The notes under the pieces are model-generated. The model did no database searches. It was given only the letters and a program-made list of their open reading frames with translations, and had not been told where the DNA came from. A program made the translations under genes and the position numbers. A DNA stretch of 64,000 nucleotides from NCBI GenBank assembly GCA_009617715.1, contig VTFK01000020.1, positions 1,178,001-1,242,000 on the forward strand, given 5' to 3'. Positions 11,880 to 22,159 of the stretch are shown here, in pieces (the stretch's first letter is position 1; every line of letters begins with the position of its first letter). Origin of the DNA: Plectrocnemia conspersa (Eukaryota; Arthropoda; Insecta; Trichoptera; Polycentropodidae).

Positions 11880-12160
11880 GAATGGCGTTGTTTAGAATAC
11901 GCCACTCTATCTATGATTCGTCAACGGATAAAGTCACCGATTGGCGTGTCTTGAACGACTAAACACGGTTCAGACAAAGGGTAATCAGGTCCAATATTGA
12001 ATTAAGTGTCAACCGAACAAAACAGCTCAATTTATTGGCTGGCTTTCCATGGAAGCCATTGTTAAGTCGGCACGTACTCGTATTCACGGATTGCGCCGCT
12101 CAATTAATTAATTGATTGAAAGCTTTCACGCTATATTGCCAAGAGCGTGATCCCAGATAA
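11880..12160. promoter_or_regulatory. Island with palindromic TAAT cluster
   Basis: Moderate-GC block ending in CAATTAATTAATTG at 12101-12114, a palindrome with overlapping TAAT homeodomain cores. Non-coding. Confidence 0.3.
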
Positions 12161-12221
12161 TAATAATAAAATACTATATTGTCAATAAAATAATAAACAT
12201 AATATATATGTATATAACTTA

Positions 12222-12849
12222 TTGGATTTATACATAAAAACTATAGGTAAGTATAGTTTTAATATTATTAAAAAACTAAGTATATTTTCACATCAATTAA
12301 TAAAAAAAATAAACTGTTTACAAGATAAATTTGTTAAATTTGTACATATTAAAATTAATTTGCTTAGAGTCATCTATTGTCTAAATGTTAAAGTTGTATT
12401 AAAGGCAATTTTATATAAAAGGTTAATAACTTTGCTAAATAGTAACTTTATATGGCATTAGTGCCATCTATTGGAATTATATATAAATTAATTGTAAATA
12501 TTTTGAATAAGTCTTATAAAATATATTTTAGTTTCAAACCTTTAAAAATATATTTACTCTGATTTTCATAATTTACATTAAATAATTACAAAATAGATTT
12601 ACTAGTTGTAAAAGTATGATTGATAGATTGGAAAGGTTAAATGTTCAATAAATATTGAAGATGAATATTCTAATATTTATATATAAGTTAGATAATAATA
12701 TGTTACCGGAGTATTTTAATAAGTATTTAATAATAAATAAATATATACTAGTGATAGGCACTAGTGAAATCTTATTTTTCTCTAAAATGTCTATGAAACT
12801 TAATGTGATAGTGAATTTGTATTACCAGTGTAGTAATATTTTAATTTGA
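12222..12849 (+). pseudogene. Possible LINE RT C-terminal remnant
   Basis: The frame at 12655-12849 begins KMNILIFIYKLDNNMLPEYF. The pattern of a hydrophobic FIYK stretch, a short spacer and LPEYF resembles the region C-terminal to the reverse transcriptase of jockey/CR1-like LINEs. The upstream frame at 12222-12461 includes INCLQDKFVKFV, which would fit the preceding segment. The similarity is by memory of the family and short, stops interrupt it, and the sequence is very AT-rich, so chance is not excluded. Confidence 0.35.
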
Positions 12850-13679
12850 ATTTCAGTAAAATCATCCGAATACATTATCATTAATAGATATATATTTCTC
12901 TACTAGCGATATTATAATTTTAATGATTTGCTGTTCAAATCTAAATCTGTCGACAGTTCTAAATCTAACTATATATTTATTTAAGATAGTTTCGACTGAT
13001 TTTATTTATAATAAATATTATATTATCTTGTCGAACGATCTTGTAGAAATAGGAGTACTGAATCATCCGTTTGTAAACAAATACAGTTTTCCTAATACTG
13101 AGCAGTGAAATTGTAAATAAATTGTTTAATACATTTTAACTGACAGAGTTAATAAACTTATATTTATACTAGTAAAAAATCATATTTACTGGTAATGAAC
13201 ATTCAATGTAACACACATGTATTTTTTTTTAATATCTATGTATTTTTTAAATTTAAAACCTAATCTAAAGTTTAAAAAAAAACACAAATTTAAGAATATC
13301 TTTGGATTAAATTATTTAAAGATTCAGATCAGCTATTTTTTTTAATAATTGCTTAAATACATTTCACTAGTTTGTGTCGTTTGTCACATTTACTAGTATT
13401 ATATTGATTCTTCATGATTGTGCTATAATATATCAGCTGTACTAAAATTTAGGAAGAATTGAAAAATGCTGTGAGAGAAGTATTTCAGATTCCAATCCAC
13501 ATTTTAAAAAAAACTTTACTCTTAAAAATGTCGTTTTGTGCTATATTTTATATAACATAAAATAAAAAACATTTTTATGTAAACTGTGGGGTTCCAACCA
13601 CCTACACAGTTAATTTAGAAGGCATTTTAACTACGATTTTGAACATATAAAAAAATCAACACACTACCCAATCAGTGCA
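12850..13679. other. AT-rich intergenic with ACTAGT words
   Basis: AT-rich. Several ACTAGTRAAAA-type words (about 12760, 13170) recall the paired repeat at 34.2 and 42.3 kb, but no alignable copy was found. Confidence 0.35.
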
Positions 13680-13975
13680 ATAGAGATCTCAGGACTAAGC
13701 AATTGTCTTAATAAGTATTATTATTTCACGGACCCCCTATTAGAAAATTAATCTTGAGAAATGAGCACAAAGTGTCTTTGTTTGAAATGGATATGCGATA
13801 GACAATTGACAATGCATATAAAAAACTATTGTCTTTGAACGGCCATCTGGCAGTTTCACTTTTAAGGCGTGAGCACATTTCGTAGGTGTATCAAAGAAGC
13901 GATTCAATTGGTCTGCCAACATTCTCATCTGCGATTAGACAGAGCTGTTATGGAACAGCTCTGTTTAATCGATAA
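13680..13975. promoter_or_regulatory. Island with TCF-like site and 18 bp hairpin
   Basis: Moderate-GC block with ATCAAAG at 13890-13896 (TCF/Lef-like). It ends in a near-perfect stem-loop at 13932-13971 (arms 18 nt, loop ATGG). The 62-codon antisense frame shows no domain. Candidate regulatory element. Confidence 0.3.
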
Positions 13976-14895
13976 TCTAACTGTATAAACAATAAAACAT
14001 TATTTAATAGAAAAAATTGCTTAGGTGTGCTATTTTAAAAATACACAAATAAAAAGACATATGTGATTTACCTACATATCTGTCTAGGCTTTTATACATA
14101 TATATTTACCAATATTTTATTTTTTTAATTGAAATTAATAATCATTTTATAAATTTTAAAACGTGTTCTTTAGTTGTAGTTTTCATGTTGTATATTGTTT
14201 AAAGATATCATTACAAATATAATTATAGTGATGATATACCTGCACTCCTGGGAGATTAATTGATTTCTACGATATTATTGTCTTTAAATTCAAAGTAATG
14301 GAAGATATTGCATCATGGCAAAGGTGTGAATTACACTTAACGGCTAAATTTATATCCGTGTTTTGAGAAATTTGTTGATAATTTTTTTTTAGTTCAAGTG
14401 TAAACCTCTTATAAAATGACCTTGTATTTTATTCTAGTTTGCGTCACATTTTTTAATGCTTAAAATATAAATAGATAATATTTTTTATTTTATATTCTTC
14501 CGGTTTTTAACTATTGTTATGTGAAATAAAAGTTATGTAGTAATATCAAAAAAAGATAAAGAATATGTGACATAATGTGTGTTATAATAATAAGGCAACG
14601 GTCAATTTTGTTTATTAATTATTGCAATACACAATATTATAACTATGTTTTTTTTTGCGTTACACAGGAGGTTGAAAAGAGAATACTAATATTTTAAAAT
14701 TGTTATGAATATTCTTTGAACTGAGAATAATGAAGAATTATATAACCTCGCCGTTATACATTTTAATATGCTCAAAACATAGCGGCATTCTGCTATAACT
14801 GACGTGACAGCTGCACAAACATTATTTTAGTGAATTTCTCTCTTACTAGTTAAATTTTGCAATCATAAATTGCTAGGGAGGGAGTACTACAAGGG
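13976..14895. other. AT-rich intergenic, nothing supported
   Basis: No gene, RNA or repeat partner recognised. Confidence 0.45.
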
Positions 14896-14896
14896 A

Positions 14897-14901
<5 letters not shown>

Positions 14902-14950
<49 letters not shown>

Positions 14951-15272
14951 TTAATATTTCTAGGAGTCGGATTACTCCGCGTACTTTTGATTCCGTGTGG
15001 AATCATGGTCCCTACGTTTCGGCCAGATTCGCCCGGCCATCCTCAGGGGAAAATTGAGAATATGAACATCCGGTGTGGGCAAAGCCCAGCATGTGGTTGT
15101 TCAGATCTGAACAACCACATGCTGGGCTTTGCCCACACCGGATGTTCATATTCTCAATGAGGATTGGCCGAAACGTAGGGACCATGATTCCACACGGAAT
15201 CAAAAAAAGTACGCGGAGTAATCCGACTCTAGAAATATTAACCAAATATTTCTCCGCGAAAACGCATTCAAC

Positions 15273-15349
<77 letters not shown>
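14902..15349. mobile_element. Long palindrome embedded in (TA)n tracts
   Basis: A (TA)n tract (about 14902-14947) is followed by a left arm 14948-15105 and a right arm 15106-15244 that are near-perfect reverse complements meeting at TCAGATCTGA. A second (TA)n tract runs to about 15349. Arm ends read TGGTTAATATTTCTAG and its complement. The left arm carries about 19 extra bases, partly a duplication of a GGCCA-bounded 14-mer. The structure suits a foldback transposon that targets TA repeats, or an inverted duplication. Open frames of 96-142 codons on both strands are only the palindrome plus TA repeats read through, and are not genes. Confidence 0.75.
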
Positions 15350-15352
<3 letters not shown>

Positions 15353-15729
15353 TTTTATTATGACAAAAGTATGAAGTTGTTATATAGCAATAGGTAAGAA
15401 AAACTAATAACGTCGGATAAAAACACCCATCGCTCACCAAGGAAGCTTGAATCGCCCACTGGTATGCGGTACAGACAATTTGACCACTGATATATTTTAA
15501 GTAAAATATACAATTTTGTATACAAAATTTTATTATAAAATAAGAATTTTGTTTAATGTATTTATGGTTACATTATCTTTTGATAATTTGGGCTTCAACG
15601 AACAAGTTTTATTGTCAACCTGTGACCTATTCACCGAAACACTAGTAATTATTTATCAATACAATAAATTCCAGTAATATGTTTATCAAATATTATGCAA
15701 ACGCCTTATCTAATATACATTAAAAAGAT
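15350..15729. other. Short GC-moderate patch, then AT-rich DNA
   Basis: About 15415-15490 is slightly GC-enriched. The rest leads into the GH1 promoter area. No further feature was seen. Confidence 0.35.
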
Positions 15730-15763
15730 ACATATAGACGTACAACATTATTATCGAATCAGT
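15730..15763 (+). promoter_or_regulatory. Possible GH1 core promoter
   Basis: A weak TATA-like ACATATA near 15730-15737 lies about 27 bp upstream of TCAGT at 15759-15763, an arthropod initiator consensus, and about 65 bp upstream of the GH1 start codon. Spacing fits a TATA-Inr pair. Motifs are short, so chance is possible. Confidence 0.25.
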
Positions 15764-15826
15764 TATTATTTGGCAGTTGAACAAATCACACGATTCATAA
15801 ACGCTTCATAGTATTATAGTTAAATA

Positions 15827-17805
15827 ATGGGATTTTTAAAAGCATTACTATTGCAATGGTGTGGTGATAAACATATTAAATTTGTAAATAAATATAAATA
15901 TTATTAAAACATTTATTTTTATTTTAGTTTATTTATAAAGGGATTTGCTAAAGATTCATATGGACCTAAATTTCCTGATGATTTTTTATTTGGCGTATCT
16001 ACTTCAGCGTATCAAATCGAAGGAGCTTGGAATGAAGATGGTATTTATATATATATACTATTTATAATATTACTTTACTACTAATTTCATATTTTAAAAT
16101 AGGTAAAGGAGAAAATATTTGGGATAGATTAGTTCACACAAATCCAAAATCGATTCGTTACAAGCACAATGCAGATGAAACTGTAAATTCTTACTATTTG
16201 TATAAAAGAGACGTTGAAATGTTGCGAGAGTTGGGTGTTGATCATTATCGATTCTCCATATCTTGGAGTAGGATTTTGCCTTCAGGTCGATCTGACTTTG
16301 TAAATATAGAAGGCGTCAAATATTACAATAATCTAATTAACGAGTTATTAAAATATAATATAACTCCAATGGTAACTTTATATCACTGGGATCTACCTCA
16401 GCAGATTGAAGATGTAGGAGGTTTTCTCAATGATAAATTCCCTCAAATTTTTGAAGATTATGCTGGAGTTGCTTTCGTTTTGTTTGGAGATAGAGTTAAA
16501 TATTGGATCACTTTCAATGAACCTAATGAAATTTGCGTGGAAGGATATGGTATGAATATAAGAGCTCCTCGTAGAAATTTACATGGATATGGAGAATATA
16601 TCTGTACGAAGAATTTATTGGTGGCTCATGCTAAAGCGTATCATTTATATAACAATTTCTATAAACCTGTCTATAATGGAAAAGTGGGATTTTCTGTTGG
16701 TGTCCAATGGGCTGAACCTTGGACCGATTCGGAAGATGACAAAAAATCAGCTGAAGACGCTCTTCAATTTTATGTAAGCGTAAATAAGATTAGACGTTCA
16801 ATTATGTTTAATAATATATTAAAAATTCCAGGTTGGACTTTTTACGCATCCAATATTCACATCGAAAGGCGGATTTCCTAAAGAGGTGATCGATCGAGTG
16901 CCAAAAGAAAGGTTGGGAATTTTACCGACTTATCCGGAAATAAGAAATACGTCTGATTTTATTGGTATAAATCACTATGACATGTTTTATACAACAAGAA
17001 GTGTGCCATTATTAAATAAAATCATACCATCTTTTGTGAATGATTTGGATGTTTATGCAGTTTATTTGAATAGATGGTCAAAGGAATGGATTTCGGTTTG
17101 AAACTTGGATAAAATATTTTTAGTGTTTTATCTATAGATGTCACTGGTTATTCAGATTTAAATGTATTTTAGAATGGAGTTACTGGTTTCGGAAAATTGT
17201 TAGATTGGATAAAAAATAATTGCAACGATCCATTGATAATAATTACAGAGAACGGTTTATCTGGAGGACCAGGTTTAGAAGATCTACAAAGAGTTTGGTT
17301 TTATAGGAGATATTTAACTGAGACTTTATTGGCAATTAATCGAGGTGTTAATGTGAAAGGATATTTTCCTTGGAGTTTGATGGATAATTTTGAATGGCAG
17401 AGAGGATATACGTGAGTTTTTATACTATAGTTATTCATATTAAAAGCATATTTTTAGCTACAAATATTATTTAATTTTAGGGAGAGATATGGATTTTATG
17501 AAGTAGACTTTAATGATCAAGATAAAATCAGAACTCCTAGAAGATCAATGTATGCTTATAGACACATTATACAGACCAAGACGATAAATCCTGATTATAT
17601 GAATAACGAAATGTGGAATATGGAATCGAATTTAGATGTTCTAACTAATTATACATTTTTACCTGAATTTTCAAGGCGACCCTCGCTCGGCAGTGCGATC
17701 AAGAAGAACATGGGGAAGAATAAAACTAAAGTAGAAATCATAATTAGCGCTCTCAATTCGCAAATCTTAACTTTCGACACTCCTTATCAGTTCACGGGTC
17801 AATAG
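15827..17805 (+). CDS. Glycoside hydrolase family 1 (beta-glucosidase/myrosinase-like)
   Basis: Secreted or lumenal family-1 beta-glycosidase that cleaves beta-glucosides by the retaining mechanism. Six exons with GT-AG borders: 15827-15858, 15928-16040, 16103-16773, 16832-17095, 17173-17411 and 17481-17805. Phases agree and give 547 residues. The N-terminus [18 protein letters not shown] looks like a signal peptide. Family marks follow in order: [16 protein letters not shown] (glycone-binding Gln), YHWDLPQ about 142-148, acid/base Glu188 in TFNEP, NHY in exon 4, nucleophile Glu386 in ITENG, and WSLMDNFEW about 427-435. All key residues are present, so an active enzyme is likely. Substrate cannot be read; insect relatives digest plant glucosides, act as myrosinases or detoxify. 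After about residue 490 comes a ~55-residue tail unlike the family, with a shift toward GC-richer codons. Exon 1 is the least certain because its donor, GTGTGG, is weak. Confidence 0.9.
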
Positions 17806-18300
17806 TAGAAATAATGGATAATTGTCAATTTGTCGGGGTTCGTTATCGCCATTTTTTTCACTTATTACGTCGGAAAAAGGCAAAGTTTCGAACCGAGGGG
17901 GTAAAAAAGGAAAAGAATCAAACGAACGAGGCACTCGTTAATTTAAATTATGCCTGACTGATCTTTATATTTTTCTGTTTTAATTCGTTCCATACAAAAT
18001 GCTCGCCTTTTAATTTAGCCCAGGAGCGAGTGTACGCGCAAGAGTTTTTGTCTTTTTTTCAGTGTTTTTCAGTTTTGAGCACTTTTTATACTGGAAAATT
18101 TCCGTTGTTTGGCGATTCGACGGAAAAAAACTTGTAACTGTATAATGAATTCGCTAGCTGCCGTATGATACTGTCCGCGAGGAGATAAAGGTGCGATGAG
18201 ACGAATAAGAAATTCTATTAGACAAAAAAATATTTTTTGTATTAATAGTATTTTGCTCTGAAACACGCTATTGCGATCTAGCAAACTATCGGCAAGATAC
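17806..18300. promoter_or_regulatory. Moderate-GC island abutting the GH1 stop codon
   Basis: The GC-enriched, non-repetitive character that begins inside the last GH1 exon (about 17680) continues past the TAG to about 18300. I saw no AATAAA close after the stop. It resembles the other islands of this window and may predate the GH1 insertion. Confidence 0.3.
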
Positions 18301-18518
18301 GTACAACTTCAATATTTATAATAAAAAAATATTTCATTAATTTTTTTTTAGTTAAACGTTATATTTTTTATTTATATAATTATATAATATATATTTTTAA
18401 TATACTCAAATTTTAAATTATTTTATTTATGTTATAATATGTATATACATTTTTTTACTGTATTAGTTTTTGTTTTAATTTTTAAACTCAAAATTGTTAT
18501 CAATATAGATATTAATAA

Positions 18519-18655
18519 GGTCGAAATAGAGTAGTTAGTATACTGGCCGAGGCAGAACCAAGAGGCAGTAGGTTCGAGCCACGGCAGCAGATTCTATTTA
18601 TAAAAATGCGCTATTAATATAAACCAGCCCTATCTGTAACGTTACATTTAAATAC
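18519..18655 (+). mobile_element. tRNA-derived SINE copy
   Basis: Same family as 7390-7517. A box A-like TAGAGTAGTTAGTATACTGG is followed by box B GGTTCGAGCC at 18571-18580, then CACGGCAGCA, TATTTATAAAAATGCGCTAT and a tail with CTGTAACGTTACATTTA. It is the most complete of the three copies. Confidence 0.65.
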
Positions 18656-19020
18656 GTTATAAGTATTAATTTATATTGTTTATGAAAAAATAATATAATA
18701 AATAGTTATAAATAAAAATTTAATATAAATAAGACTTTCAGTTTGGTGGTTAATATTAATTATATTTATTATGTCTGGTTGACTAACCTAGTTTGTATAG
18801 ATTTATACAGTTGTAACGCATTGGGGTTACGCTTGTAAAATTAAAATATAAGCTTAAGAATAAAAATGAAGTTAAATTTATGTAAAAATTGTATTTTAAA
18901 ATAATAATAAATATTATGAAATTAAATTTAATGTTATGTTCTACTTTTTTAATTTATATTCTATATTATAATGATTGCTCTAAGAATGTAACGCTTTTTA
19001 TGATAATTATTTTAAATCTT
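18656..19020. other. AT-rich intergenic, nothing supported
   Basis: The word TAACGCATTGGGG near 18813 recurs loosely near 46078 and 54314 (GACGCATTGGG); no longer alignment was seen. Confidence 0.35.
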
Positions 19021-19029
19021 TTTTTTCAA

Positions 19030-19165
19030 CATGACAAGTTAACACAAAACAATTAACAACCACTAAGTTACAATAGTAATCTAAGGGCCGTAGGATCGAG
19101 CCACGGCAGCAAACTCAAATTTATATTTATAAAAATGCGCTATATATGCAACGTTACATTTATTA
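19030..19165 (+). mobile_element. Truncated tRNA-derived SINE copy
   Basis: Box B-like GGATCGAGCC at about 19092-19101, then CACGGCAGCAAACTCAAAT, TTTATAAAAATGCGCTAT and AACGTTACATTTA as in the 18.5 kb copy. The head is truncated, and upstream lies a CAATTAACAACCACTAAGT word shared with the second SINE family (33.6 and 55.0 kb). A 23 bp hairpin follows at 19179-19231. Confidence 0.55.
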
Positions 19166-19920
19166 ATTGATTTTTTTTCACACTATTTTATTATTTATTG
19201 TAAACAGTACAATAAATAATAAAGTAGTGTGTAAATTATTAGAAATCACTGACAGCAACCATCATATTCCATTGTTGCCGGATTAATGCAAATCAAGATA
19301 TCTTGTACCTTTCAATATTTATGAAAGTCTTAGTATATATTAACAGATAATTTGAATTTAGTTACATTTAAAATCACTTATGATTGAAATAATCCTTTTT
19401 TTCCAAATCAGAAGCGAAGTTTCAGACTAAAGCTTCTATTATTTACAAATAATAATAGTAATTAAGTATAGTTTAAAATAATTGCACTGTGGCTTTGACA
19501 GATTATTTTCCTACGAATTACACAATATGCAAGGTATTACTGTGCGTTGTTATTAATACAATTCTAATAAAAAACAGCATTACATAAAAAAAATTAAAAG
19601 TGTAAATGTAGTGGTATAAGTCGGTGATATACGTATTTCAGTGTTTTTTAAAAACTTATATCGTAACTGAAAATAGGAATTTATGATTTATAAATAATTT
19701 ATAATAAATTTGATTGATCGTAGCATATTAGGGTTTCCTAGATTTACTTAAGCTCACAGGTGAATATAGTGTTGAATAAATTAAATAAATTTGTGTTATA
19801 AAATATATGCTATAATAATAATTTATAATTAATAAAATATATGTCTCTGATTTAGTGGTTGTTGATTGTGTTAGCTTCGTTGTAAGGATTTATTTAAAAT
19901 AAATAAATAATTAATGTATC
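19166..19920. other. AT-rich intergenic, one hairpin
   Basis: Only the stem-loop at 19179-19231 stands out. No gene seen. Confidence 0.4.
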
Positions 19921-20210
19921 ATCAAACCGCGCTCTCCCCAATTGTGATGTCGCTCGTCGTTTATTTTTCACGGAAGCGCAACGTAAAATAATACCAATTA
20001 AAAATATTTCCCTTAAAACAAAAAAAAATTCAATTTATTGTCCCTTATCGCTATGACACCGGGCGTTTGCGAAACTACTGATGCCTCGCTTTTTATTGAC
20101 TCGGTAAACAAACAAAATAACGCGAGCATTTCACTATGTAAACAAAGTTTGATATATTGAATGCAACTAGGGCACATCTCAATTTTCACGCAATAGTGAT
20201 TCATATCATA
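19921..20210. promoter_or_regulatory. Weak moderate-GC island
   Basis: GC-moderate words (AACCGCGCTCTCCCC, CACCGGGCGTTTGCG) lie on an AT-rich background. The 63-codon antisense frame has no domain. Confidence 0.2.
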
Positions 20211-21309
20211 TGATCGAATAACACATTCATATATGTACTAACGCGTTATCAAAAAAAGGTGGTAGTACTAAAACGGTTGACATTTCAAAATTTTTTACAA
20301 TTTATTTGTGAAATATTTTAATAAAAAATCGTTCAAAACAAATAATTATAAATGTATGTATATGGTTAAAAAAACATTTTTAAATTAATAAAGATAATGT
20401 TCGTTTTTAATCACCGTGTAGCAAAGACGTAAGCACATTTTCAGCAAAATATAAATTGGACACTAACGATAGCCGTGCCAAGAAAATATACTTTCGATAA
20501 TTTGTATTTAATTATTATATTTATATTTAGAAAATAATGCATGAAAAACATAAATTAATGATATATTAAAATGTTGTGATGTAAAATAAATCATTATGAT
20601 GATTGATAGTACAAAGTTGCAAATAAAATGTTTCTCAATGTTTTATATAATAATATCTTTGATCAATTGCGTCTAAGTATTTTAAAAATTATTTATAAAT
20701 CATAAAACACGATATTATCAGACAGAATCTGATATATTAAGAATTCTTGGATACTCGGATTTCTTTGATTTAAATCAAAAGCAAATAGTTCTGTTTTGAA
20801 TAACAATAAAAATTTGTGAAAAGAATCATTTTAAATCTTGTTTATATGTTATATCATACTAGTATTATTTTTAATTGTATAAAGATCAACATTATATAAA
20901 CATAAGCTGATTTAAAAGTTTATTTGTATGTAAATAATATTACAAAAAAATAATCATCGCCATAATACTTAAATGAGCCACGTTTTAGTATCTGTTTGGG
21001 TATAATTCTGACGCTCAACCACTAGGACTCGACAATACTCTTGAAACCCTTCCAATTGGCATTGTTATTATCAAAGACAATTTTAAGGATAACCTCGACC
21101 CTTCAATCTGAGTTAAAATTGATGTTATCATGGAATTTAATTTGATGCGTTTGTAAAGGCTCGAGATGACCAATATAATAAATATTTTTTGTTCCGTTTC
21201 GGCCAAAATTAAAAAGGCAACTTCGATTAGTCTTCACATGTTTTTGAATTATTATTTATTAAATCTTACAATTTGACTTATACAACAATTTAAAATGTCT
21301 TCACGGTCG
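20211..21309. other. AT-rich intergenic, nothing supported
   Basis: A slightly GC-richer strip at 21000-21200 carries a 63-codon antisense frame without recognisable domain. Nothing else seen. Confidence 0.4.
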
Positions 21310-21760
21310 ACGTCTTATATAGCCAGACAATTAATTTGCACTACATCACCATACGTAAGAGCAAGTTTACGTAACTCGAATACCAGCACAATTTAAATTT
21401 GTCGCAAATGGCGATAGCGGATCGGTTATGGCGATTTCGGCACGAAACGACCCGCGAAATTGCCCCCGTGCCATAAATCCGGCTTAATTTGCGAAAATTC
21501 GCAATTCGCGTGTAGATTACACCCGACTCCGACGCACAATTAGGCGGCTAAATAGGCACTAAATGAAGCGCGAACATGAACCGGCGCAAAATTTTATTAT
21601 TCAATTTGATATTGTGCGTGCACATGTGCGCACATGCCAAACCAAATTTTCATCTCTGGGGATCGCGTTAATGGAGTGGAAATGAAAACCATGCTTCCAA
21701 TACACGAGTGGCTCATTTAAAAGTAGCTCGGGGTAAACGGACAATTATTTTATTGTTGCT
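21310..21760. promoter_or_regulatory. Large moderate-GC island
   Basis: About 450 bp with many CG dinucleotides and the near-palindrome GTGCGTGCACATGTGCGCAC (about 21614-21633). It is unique in the window and has no coding frame. One of the best candidates for conserved regulatory DNA between the two genes. Confidence 0.33.
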
Positions 21761-21889
21761 GTTCTAATGAAGTGGGCTAACATGAATTATTCGACAAACT
21801 CCAAGAAATAATAAAAATACATATATATTTTATTTTTGTACGCCTTGATTTGCAGAATATATCGTGGAACCAATATACAGACCAGGTGA

Positions 21890-22150
21890 GAGGGGGAAGA
21901 GGAGAGGGGACAAATTCCCGGAGCCCCTTCTCCGTGAGGGGCCCGACTATATATTTATAAAAAAAGTAAAAATCGACCTCAAATAATGAATCTGAACTAA
22001 ACTACAGCTGTTTGAGATGTATGTACCGATGTATTTCAGGTATATGTTCCTTCAGCTCTTTTTATACATACAAAAAATAAAAGGAACGGAACATTGCCTT
22101 CAAAAGCAGCCACTTTCTAGGTAGTACTTTCACAATAAACATTATTTTTC
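21890..22150 (+). repeat. Dispersed repeat, inverted partner at 42858-43100
   Basis: Reverse-complement alignment with 42858-43100 is strong by eye. Shared words: GAGGGGACAAATT, CGACCTCAAATAATGAATCT, ACTACAGCTGTTTGAGATG-like, ATGTATTTCAGGTATA and CATTGCCTTCAAAAGCA, ending in CAATAAACAT. No terminal repeat or coding capacity was seen. Likely a non-autonomous mobile element. Confidence 0.7.
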
Positions 22151-22159
22151 AAACAGACA

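Noticed and set aside
12923..13108. 61-codon ORF following the LINE-like frames
   Set aside because: No convincing family pattern; AT-rich chance frame.
14870..15440. Open frames of 96-142 codons on both strands
   Set aside because: They are the palindrome and TA repeats read through, giving YIYIYI runs and mirror-image peptides; no gene structure.
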